A stretch of 18,791 nucleotides of DNA from Rhodospirillales bacterium (GTDB lineage: Bacteria; Pseudomonadota; Alphaproteobacteria; Rhodospirillales; UBA2165), in assembly GCA_013204125.1 (NCBI GenBank), contig JABMOP010000265.1:1-18791 (forward strand), in the 5' to 3' direction. The notes under the pieces were generated by a model. That model saw only the letters and a list, made by a program, of their open reading frames with translations. It was not told where the DNA came from and ran no database searches. This document shows positions 12,830 to 18,791 of this stretch, one piece after another (the stretch's first letter is position 1; every line of letters starts with the position of its first letter). The position numbers were made by a program, and so were the translations under genes.

Positions 12830-14175
12830 TGCGCTATCTGCCGCTGACAGATGATGATCGCGGCGAAATGCTGGCGGCAATCGGTGCTCGCGGCTTGAAC
12901 GATCTTTTCAAAGATGTACCCGGCCAGGCGGTGCTGGACGCGCCCATCGATCTGCCCGGATTTTCCGGCGAGTTGGAGGTCGAGCGGGCGATATCTCAGC
13001 TGGCGGCAAAGAATTTGAGCGCCGCCGCCGCGCCCTGTTTTCTAGGCGCCGGGACCTACCGCCATCATATTCCGGCGGCGGTCGATCATCTGATCCAGCG
13101 CAGCGAGTTCCTCACATCCTATACCCCCTACCAGCCGGAAATTTCGCAAGGGACGTTGCAGGCGCTTTTCGAATTTCAGACCCAGGTGGCGCTGCTCACC
13201 GGGCTCGATGTCGCCAATGCGTCGCTTTATGACGGCGCAACGGGATGCGCCGAAGCGGCGATGATGGCGTGCCGGGTCACGCGGAGAAACAAAGTTCTGC
13301 TGTCCGGCGGGCTTCACCCCCATTACCTGGGTGTAACCAAGACCAACGCCCGCTTTCTCGATTTGGAGATGGTGGCTTGCGATCCCGATGTGGATGGATC
13401 TGAAAATTTAAGCGCCGCCATTGATGACGATACGGCGTGTGTCATTGTTCAAAATCCGGATTTCTTCGGTCGGGTTCGCGATTATTCCGCCCTTGCCGAT
13501 GCCTGCCACGACGCCGGCGCGCTTCTGGTTGTTGCCGTTTCAGAAATCGTCTCCTTAGGCGCTATTGAATCGCCAGGCGCAATGGGCGCCGATATCGTTG
13601 CCGCCGAAGGCCAATCGCTCGGCAATGCCATGAATTTCGGCGGCCCTCATGTGGGGTTGTTCGCGGTGAAAGACCGCCTTGTCCGCCAGATGCCTGGCCG
13701 ACTTGCCGGCGAGACGGTGGATGTGGACGGGCGGCGGGGCTGGGTGCTGACGTTGGCGACCCGCGAGCAACATATCCGGCGCGAAAAAGCGACCAGCAAT
13801 ATCTGCACCAATTCGGGGCTCTGCGCCCTCGCCTTTTCTATTCATTTATCGTTGCTTGGCGGCGGCGGGCTGGAACGTCTCGCAATGCTCAATCATGCGC
13901 GCGCCATTGCCCTGGCCGATGCCTTGGCCGAAATTCCCGGCGTTCAAATTCTGAACGACAGTTTTTTCAACGAATTTACAATCCGGCTTTCCGGGTCCGC
14001 CGAAGAAATTACCGGCGCCCTGGCGGGCACAGGCATCCTTGCCGGGGTTCCCGTCTCCCGGCTTTATCCGGAACGGGGCGATCTGGCCGATTTGCTTCTG
14101 GTGGCGGCCACCGAAATGGTGAGCGACGAAGATATCGGCCGGCTTGCCGACGGCCTGGGCGGTGCCCTTCGATGA
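12829..14175 (+). CDS. gcvPA: Glycine dehydrogenase (decarboxylating) subunit 1
   Basis: The N-terminal half-chain of the two-subunit P protein. With subunit 2 it decarboxylates glycine and loads the aminomethyl group onto H protein. Its 448 residues fit the split type; fused P proteins have about 950. The start MRYLPLTDDDRGEML and the segment FLGAGTYRHHIPAAVDHL, then YTPYQPEISQGTLQALFEFQ, are diagnostic. Further on come LYDGATGCAEAAMMACR and GPHVGLFAVKDRLVRQMPGR. It has the PLP-enzyme fold but lacks the PLP lysine, which is in subunit 2. It overlaps gcvH by one base and gcvPB by four (ATGA), so subunits 1 and 2 are translationally coupled, as expected for a heterodimer made in equal amounts. 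Confidence 0.96.
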   Translation: MRYLPLTDDDRGEMLAAIGARGLNDLFKDVPGQAVLDAPIDLPGFSGELEVERAISQLAAKNLSAAAAPCFLGAGTYRHHIPAAVDHLIQRSEFLTSYTPYQPEISQGTLQALFEFQTQVALLTGLDVANASLYDGATGCAEAAMMACRVTRRNKVLLSGGLHPHYLGVTKTNARFLDLEMVACDPDVDGSENLSAAIDDDTACVIVQNPDFFGRVRDYSALADACHDAGALLVVAVSEIVSLGAIESPGAMGADIVAAEGQSLGNAMNFGGPHVGLFAVKDRLVRQMPGRLAGETVDVDGRRGWVLTLATREQHIRREKATSNICTNSGLCALAFSIHLSLLGGGGLERLAMLNHARAIALADALAEIPGVQILNDSFFNEFTIRLSGSAEEITGALAGTGILAGVPVSRLYPERGDLADLLLVAATEMVSDEDIGRLADGLGGALR

Positions 14176-15683
14176 GCGATCAGCACCCCACTTTCACCGG
14201 CCACCACGGGCTCGATTTGGACGAGCCGTTGTTGTTCGAACAAGGCGCACCCGGCGTAACCGGCGTCGATCTTCCCGATCCCGGCCAATTCGATCATCGC
14301 TTCGGCCAGGCGGCGCGTAAATCAGACATCGGTCTGCCCGGTCTGTCCGAACCCGAAGTGGTGCGCCATTACTTAAGGATCAGCCGCAATAACTACGCCA
14401 TCGACGGCGGCATATATCCTTTGGGTTCGTGCACCATGAAACACAATCCGCGGCTCAACGAAAAATTAGCGCGGCTTAGCGGTCTGGCTGATCTCCATCC
14501 CTTAGCGCCGCTATCGACGGTCCAGGGCGCCTTGGAATTGATGAATATATGCGCCCATTGGCTGAAAACATTGACCGGCATGCCGGCCATTGCGATGTCG
14601 CCCGCCGCCGGCGCGCATGGCGAACTGTGCGGCTTGATGACCATCCGCGCCGCATTGGAAGCCGCCGGTGATGGAAGAGGCGTGGTCCTGGTGCCGGAAT
14701 CGGCTCACGGCACCAACCCGGCCAGCGCCCATATGTGCGGCTATAAGGTTGAAGCCATCCCCGGCAATGAACGCGGGCGGGTCGATTTCCAATCGTTGAA
14801 AGACAGACTGGGCGATGATGTCGCCGCGGTCATGATTACCAATCCCAACACCTGCGGCCTGTTCGAAGACGAGATTATCGAAATCTGCGATGCGGTCCAT
14901 GCCGCCGGCGCTTATGTCTATTGCGACGGTGCAAACTTCAACGCCATTGTCGGGCGCGTGCGACCGGGGGATCTCGGTATCGATGCGATGCACTTAAATC
15001 TTCATAAGACCTTTTCGACGCCCCATGGCGGCGGCGGGCCGGGCGCCGGGCCGGTTGTCTTGTCCCGGGCCTTGGCATCGTTTGCGCCGCTGCCTTACGT
15101 CGTGGAAAGCGAAGATGGGTTTGAACTTATCGAAAGCGCCGACGATAGCGCGGGGTCCCCCTATGGCCGCATGAAAGGTTTCCACGGCCAATTTGGCGTC
15201 TTCGTGCGGGCGCTCGCCTACATGATGAGCATGGGCTCCGATGGGCTCGCCCAGGCATCCGGCGATGCGGTCCTAAGCGCCAATTATATCCTCGCCCGGC
15301 TGCAAGATATTTTAACGCTGTCTTACGCCGGGCCGTGCATGCACGAAGTTTTATTCGATGACAGGTTCCTAGACGACACCGACGTGACCACCTTGGATTT
15401 TGCCAAAGCCATGATCGACGAAGGCGTCCACCCGATGACCATGTATTTTCCGTTGGTTGTGAAGGGCGCATTGTTGATGGAGCCGACGGAAACCGAAAGC
15501 AAGGCGTCTTTGGATCAGTATATCGGGATGATCCGGTCCCTGGCGGAGCGGGCCAAGGCGGGCGAAGCGGCGGCCTTTAAAGAAGCGCCGAAATTAGCGC
15601 CGCGCCGTCGCATGGACGAAACCGCAGCCGCCCGCGAGCCGGTCCTGCGCTGGCGCCCAGGCGTCAGCGAAGCGGCGGAATAG
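14172..15683 (+). CDS. gcvPB: Glycine dehydrogenase (decarboxylating) subunit 2
   Basis: The PLP-bearing half of the two-subunit P protein, 503 residues. The PLP lysine is K279 in HLNLHKTFSTPHGGGGPG. Other visible family motifs are YPLGSCTMKHNPRLNE (82-97), MSPAAGAHGE (142-151), HGTNPASAHMCG (179-190) and ITNPNTCGLFE (222-232). The C-terminal domain includes MYFPLVVKGALLMEPTETES and a variable Ala/Arg-rich tail. It starts inside the gcvPA stop (ATGA) and ends the operon. The gcv L protein (dihydrolipoyl dehydrogenase) is not nearby and is presumably shared from another locus. The last codons hold an inverted repeat (separate entry). The next gene faces it, 5 bases away. Confidence 0.96.
   Translation: MSDQHPTFTGHHGLDLDEPLLFEQGAPGVTGVDLPDPGQFDHRFGQAARKSDIGLPGLSEPEVVRHYLRISRNNYAIDGGIYPLGSCTMKHNPRLNEKLARLSGLADLHPLAPLSTVQGALELMNICAHWLKTLTGMPAIAMSPAAGAHGELCGLMTIRAALEAAGDGRGVVLVPESAHGTNPASAHMCGYKVEAIPGNERGRVDFQSLKDRLGDDVAAVMITNPNTCGLFEDEIIEICDAVHAAGAYVYCDGANFNAIVGRVRPGDLGIDAMHLNLHKTFSTPHGGGGPGAGPVVLSRALASFAPLPYVVESEDGFELIESADDSAGSPYGRMKGFHGQFGVFVRALAYMMSMGSDGLAQASGDAVLSANYILARLQDILTLSYAGPCMHEVLFDDRFLDDTDVTTLDFAKAMIDEGVHPMTMYFPLVVKGALLMEPTETESKASLDQYIGMIRSLAERAKAGEAAAFKEAPKLAPRRRMDETAAAREPVLRWRPGVSEAAE
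15648..15669 (+). terminator. Hairpin in the last codons of gcvPB
   Basis: CGCTGGCG (15648-15655) and CGTCAGCG (15662-15669) pair over eight positions, one of them G-U, with a six-base loop. It sits about a dozen bases before the stop. No T-run follows on the plus strand, so an mRNA 3' stabilising stem is as likely as a terminator. Confidence 0.3.
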
Positions 15684-15688
15684 AAAAT

Positions 15689-16030
15689 TTATAAAAAGTT
15701 GTCTTCTTCATTGCCGAACAGCTTGGCGACGTAGGAAAGCTCGGACCTCAGGCCCTGGCGTTCGATGATTTTTTCCTGGGCGCCGACCGGTAGATCGGTG
15801 AACGAAATCAGGCCTTTTTCCATCATAATGCTGATTAAATCTTCCGTTACGCGGGCGAGCGCCAGATCAGCCCGCAGCCATTCGTCGGAATCGATGATCG
15901 CCTGGGCATCGATACCCAGATATTTCAACAATTCAGGATGGCCGTGGGGTAATTCTTCTTCGGCGTTTGCTTCCGCATTGGCGAAAACGGCGTCGATTAG
16001 GCCATCGCCTCCGCGCCTGACAAATGGCAT
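15689..16030 (-). CDS. Small acidic helical protein of unknown function, 113 residues
   Basis: No family recognised. The protein is soluble and mostly helical. The N-terminus is basic (MPFVRRGGDGLIDAVF), a Glu/Ala-rich segment follows (ANAEANAEEELPHGH, 21-35), and the rest is helical with a regular hydrophobic pattern (EWLRADLALARVTEDLISIMMEKGLISFTDLP). The C-terminus is acidic (FGNEEDNFL). There is no signal peptide, cysteine or nucleotide-binding motif. GGAGGAG (16038-16044, minus strand) seven bases before ATG 16030 is a near-ideal ribosome binding site, so the gene is very likely real. It converges on gcvPB and lies downstream of the VWA gene on the same strand, with about 94 bases between. 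That gap has AT-rich stretches that may hold its promoter. Confidence 0.8.
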   Translation of the reverse strand: MPFVRRGGDGLIDAVFANAEANAEEELPHGHPELLKYLGIDAQAIIDSDEWLRADLALARVTEDLISIMMEKGLISFTDLPVGAQEKIIERQGLRSELSYVAKLFGNEEDNFL

Positions 16031-16037
16031 GTGATCG

Positions 16038-16044
16038 CTCCTCC
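16038..16044 (-). promoter_or_regulatory. Strong ribosome binding site of the 113-residue gene
   Basis: GGAGGAG on the minus strand, seven bases before ATG 16030; it fixes the start of this otherwise unrecognised gene. Confidence 0.8.
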
Positions 16045-16124
16045 GGTTTAACAGTCGGCTTAGTTTAGACCCAAATTTGTTAATGCGAAGTAATTAATTT
16101 TTAGCGGCAGGATACGGCCATTTA

Positions 16125-18206
16125 TTACTTGCCTTCGCGCCACCATGCGAACATCACGCTGCCGGCGGCGAGAAGAAGGAACAAAAGCGCCGGCAAAAGC
16201 GGAATTTGGCGCACACCCGTCACCACATAGGCGCCGTTCTGCACCAATCCGAGCCAGCCCCGCCCGGCGCCGCCCCGCCCCGGTTTTATGCGCCTGATCC
16301 CGGGGATGCCTTCACTGATCCAGGCAACGCCGCCGCCATTGGCGCGGATGACCGGCATCAGTTTTTCCGGGCTGGCGCGTAAATCAGATAATTCAATCGG
16401 GTTCAATTTGCCAACCGCGGCCATCGTGCGCCGGACCCCATCTTCAATACGGTAGAGCCCGGTTTCTTCCACCGTGAGTGTCGCCTGGGCGCTGCCGCGG
16501 CCATCCGGTTTTAATATAATTGTTTGCGATGCCCCGGACGGCTGGGTGACGGTGACCGGCGGAATTTCATTTTCAAGGCTGCGCCGGGTGATTTTCAAGC
16601 TGCGTCCGTCAACGGCGGCGCGCAAATCTTCTTCTTCTAAATCGGGCTCTTTCATCAGCCAATGGGCCAAGCGGCGCATGAGTTCGGCGTAGGGTCCGCC
16701 GTCATCATGGCCGCGCGCCCAAAGCCAGACATGATCGCTCATAAATTGGGCGACCCGGCCCTTGCCGAAACGCTCGAGGATCAAAAGCGGTTTTTGCCCG
16801 GCGCCGTCGAGCAAGGTTGTGCCGCGCCTGGCCTCGGCATCAATTTGGCGGTACCAGCGTCCCCAATTGGGCGTCTTACCATCTGCCGTCTGCAGGCTCG
16901 ACGTCACCGGGTGGCGCTTTCCCTTGTCGGTCAGTTGGGCGCGGAAGGCACCTTCGAATACCGGCCCTAGGGGCGCGCCCGGCAGGATGCGGCCAAGCGG
17001 CGTATGAAACATAGAGCGCAACCCGGCGAAATCCGGCCCGAACGCGGCCAACACCGCGCCGCCCTTTTCAACATAGTCGGCGATGTTTTTAAAGTAGTTG
17101 GGCGGCAATACGAAGCGCACCACATAGCGGTCGAAGACAATCAAATCGAACTCGTGCAGCTTAATCTCGAATAACTCGCGGATTGGAAAAGATATCAGCG
17201 CCAATTCGTTAAGCGGCGTGAAGTCATTTTTTTCCGGTGGCCGCAAAATTGTAAAATGCACCAAATCCACAGACGGATCGGACTTCAACAGATTGCGCCA
17301 GGTGCGCTCGCCTAGATGCGGTTGGCCCGATACCAAAAGAACGCGCAAGCGGTCGCGGACCCCGTTGATCGAAACAACGGCGCGGTTATTGATGAGCGAC
17401 ATTTCGTCTCTCATGGCCTGGACTTCAAGCTCGATAATCGTCTGCCCGCCATGTTCGATCGGAATTTCTATTTCGCCCGCCTCGTTTGTCGGCAGGGGGC
17501 GGGTGAATGCTTCCCCGCCATCGATGCGAACGGTAACGCCGGCGCTGGCCGCCCGGCCCTTTGGATGGTCTTCAATTTTCAATCGCAGCTTTACGGATTT
17601 TCCGACGATGCCGTAGGCGGGCGCCTGTTCAACGACCAGCCGCCTGTCTTTTTCGTTTGGCCGACCGGTCAACAACGCATGTATCGGCGCGCCATAAATG
17701 CCTTGGCGTTTATCTTTTTCACGCACTTCCTTTCGTCCGATATTCGGGACGTCATGCACTTGGCCGTCACTCAGCAATATGGCACCGGCAAATCGCCCCG
17801 CCGGGATATCGGCGACGGCGCGGTCCAACTCGCCAAACAATTGGGTGCCGTCTTCGGTTTCGGTGCCGTGCACCACGCGCAGCTGCAAATCATCCAGCTT
17901 GCCCAAATCGGCGCGCAGTTTTTCCAAGGCGCTCGCCAATTGCGCCCGCCGCTCGCCGTTGTTCTGGCTGGAAGATTGATCAACCATAATCAGCGCCACA
18001 TCGGGCTCGCCGCGCCGGTTTTCAGCTTCCAAATGCGGGTTGAGGAGGGCCAGCGACAAGATGGCGGCGGCAAACATGCGCAAGATACTTCCTCTGGCGC
18101 CGCGTATCAGGCCAAACAGCGCCAGAACCAGCACAATTCCGCCGACCGCTGCGACGATGCGCCAATCCACCAAGGGCGAAAAGCCGATGCCGGTAAAGCC
18201 GATCAT
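16125..18206 (-). CDS. Membrane protein with VWA and amidotransferase-like domains
   Basis: A 693-residue protein. Two membrane segments are near the N-terminus (about 15-38 and 44-60). A von Willebrand A-type domain follows (about 68-200), with a MIDAS-like D76-x-S78-x-S80 in VDQSSSQ and SDG at 146-148. Next is a beta-rich part (about 195-282), then a Rossmann-like domain of the class I glutamine amidotransferase fold beginning RVLLVSGQPHLG near 288 and running through YVEKGGAVLAAFGPDF. Near the end is one more membrane segment (about 668-688). No amidotransferase catalytic Cys is evident, so this domain is probably structural. Its start overlaps the upstream DUF4159 gene stop (ATGA). Such pairs usually sit beside MoxR ATPase and DUF58 genes, whose membrane complexes are poorly understood. 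The middle is probably periplasmic. Confidence 0.85.
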   Translation of the reverse strand: MIGFTGIGFSPLVDWRIVAAVGGIVLVLALFGLIRGARGSILRMFAAAILSLALLNPHLEAENRRGEPDVALIMVDQSSSQNNGERRAQLASALEKLRADLGKLDDLQLRVVHGTETEDGTQLFGELDRAVADIPAGRFAGAILLSDGQVHDVPNIGRKEVREKDKRQGIYGAPIHALLTGRPNEKDRRLVVEQAPAYGIVGKSVKLRLKIEDHPKGRAASAGVTVRIDGGEAFTRPLPTNEAGEIEIPIEHGGQTIIELEVQAMRDEMSLINNRAVVSINGVRDRLRVLLVSGQPHLGERTWRNLLKSDPSVDLVHFTILRPPEKNDFTPLNELALISFPIRELFEIKLHEFDLIVFDRYVVRFVLPPNYFKNIADYVEKGGAVLAAFGPDFAGLRSMFHTPLGRILPGAPLGPVFEGAFRAQLTDKGKRHPVTSSLQTADGKTPNWGRWYRQIDAEARRGTTLLDGAGQKPLLILERFGKGRVAQFMSDHVWLWARGHDDGGPYAELMRRLAHWLMKEPDLEEEDLRAAVDGRSLKITRRSLENEIPPVTVTQPSGASQTIILKPDGRGSAQATLTVEETGLYRIEDGVRRTMAAVGKLNPIELSDLRASPEKLMPVIRANGGGVAWISEGIPGIRRIKPGRGGAGRGWLGLVQNGAYVVTGVRQIPLLPALLFLLLAAGSVMFAWWREGK

Positions 18207-18791
18207 TGACCCAGCCTTTCCATGATCGCCGGCAAGTGAACCTGATCGGCTTTATAGTTACCGGTCAGCACATACATCAAAAGGTTGATGCCGAACCGGT
18301 AGGCCATTTCGCGTTGCCGCTCTCCGCCCGGGGTAACCGGATAAAGGGGTTTGCCGGCCGAATTTAAGGCCCAGGCGCCGGCCCAATCGTGGGAGCCGAC
18401 AATGATTGGCGAGACCCCGTCATTGCCGGTGGTGTCCCTTGCCACCCAAAGCCGCCCGCCGGTCCAGCGGCCCGGAAATTCGCGAAGCAAATAATAGGCT
18501 TTGGTCAGCACATGATTGCTAGGGGCCGCCTGCAGCTCCGGTGCGTTGATGCCGCGCGCGATCTCTTCCAACCGGTCGCCGGTCAACCCGGTGCCCGATT
18601 GATCGCGCGTGTCGAAAAATATTGTGCCGCCGGATTTCATATAGCGGTTAAGCCGTTCGGCGGCGGCGGTGGAAATGGTTTCTGAATTTTCGGTGATCGG
18701 CCAATAGATCAGCGGATAGAAACTGAGATCATCGCTGGCCGGATCGATCGCCACCGGGGCGCCGATTTCGGCCGCCGTCCGCGCATTGGCA
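18203..18791 (-). CDS. DUF4159 domain protein, C-terminal part (5' end outside window)
   Basis: The minus-strand frame is open to the right edge. It reads ANARTAAEIGAPVAIDP before the first possible internal GTG start at 18754, so the gene begins outside the window. About 195 residues are visible. They match a DUF4159 domain: DDLSFYPLIYWPITE, then YMKSGGTIFFDTRDQ, HVLTKAYYLLREFPGRW, and a C-terminal part with VSPIIVGSHDWAGAW and RFGINLLMYVLTGNYKADQVH. In related genomes the missing N-terminal part usually carries BatA-like membrane segments; this is family knowledge and not visible here. The stop overlaps the start of the VWA gene by four bases, so the two proteins are probably made together and may form one complex. 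Confidence 0.88.
   Translation of the reverse strand, partial: ANARTAAEIGAPVAIDPASDDLSFYPLIYWPITENSETISTAAAERLNRYMKSGGTIFFDTRDQSGTGLTGDRLEEIARGINAPELQAAPSNHVLTKAYYLLREFPGRWTGGRLWVARDTTGNDGVSPIIVGSHDWAGAWALNSAGKPLYPVTPGGERQREMAYRFGINLLMYVLTGNYKADQVHLPAIMERLGQ

Noticed and set aside
17316..18209. Plus-strand open frame of 297 codons opposite the VWA gene
   Set aside because: No recognisable motif, biased composition, and the opposite strand carries a coupled gene with VWA features.
1..18791. CRISPR array, insertion sequence or prophage
   Set aside because: No regularly spaced repeats, transposase, integrase or phage structural gene was found in any frame.

Overview
The window reads as a chromosomal segment of an alphaproteobacterium, probably Rhodospirillales-like. 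The evidence is moderately GC-rich coding DNA, housekeeping genes of alphaproteobacterial type (cysS, cimA, trmJ, rnhA), a glycine cleavage operon with a split P-protein (gcvT-gcvH-gcvPA-gcvPB), and a VWA/DUF4159 membrane-protein pair. I cannot name a species. No rRNA, tRNA, CRISPR array, insertion sequence or phage gene was seen, and no stretch over 300 bases lacks a gene; the longest gap is about 234 bases, at 5033-5266.

Layout. Positions 1-763 hold the 3' part of cysS, followed by a flavin-reductase-like gene with a strong ribosome binding site. Two paralogous MFS exporters lie on the minus strand (1458-4060), converging on the flavin reductase gene so that the stop codons overlap. A small orphan gene (4167-4478) converges on a minus-strand gene (4487-5032) whose C-terminus looks like the CheY-binding peptide of FliM and CheZ. 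After an AT-rich gap comes a decayed aerotaxis-type receptor gene (5267-5538): a PAS start, a frameshift, and then what looks like the last codons of a chemoreceptor. Positions 5671-8505 return to housekeeping: citramalate synthase (cimA) overlapping trmJ by one base, then convergent rnhA.

Positions 8611-10699 encode a secreted peptidoglycan-binding, repeat-rich protein and a dual CDGSH iron-sulfur protein. A small lipoprotein gene (10741-11325) is followed 6 bases later by gcvT, gcvH, gcvPA and gcvPB, which are tightly packed and partly overlapping. Together these encode the T, H and two-chain P proteins for oxidative glycine cleavage; the L protein is not in the window. A small conserved-looking gene of unknown function (15689-16030) faces the gcv operon. 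The right edge holds a minus-strand pair, the 3' end of a DUF4159 protein overlapping a VWA/amidotransferase-fold membrane protein, usually part of a MoxR-DUF58-type membrane gene cluster.

The most unusual region is 4167-5538: an orphan gene, a putative CheY-binding adaptor and a chemoreceptor relic side by side between ordinary metabolic genes. Inverted repeats in the last codons of several genes, especially a perfect 10-bp pair at 2816-2845, are a second theme.
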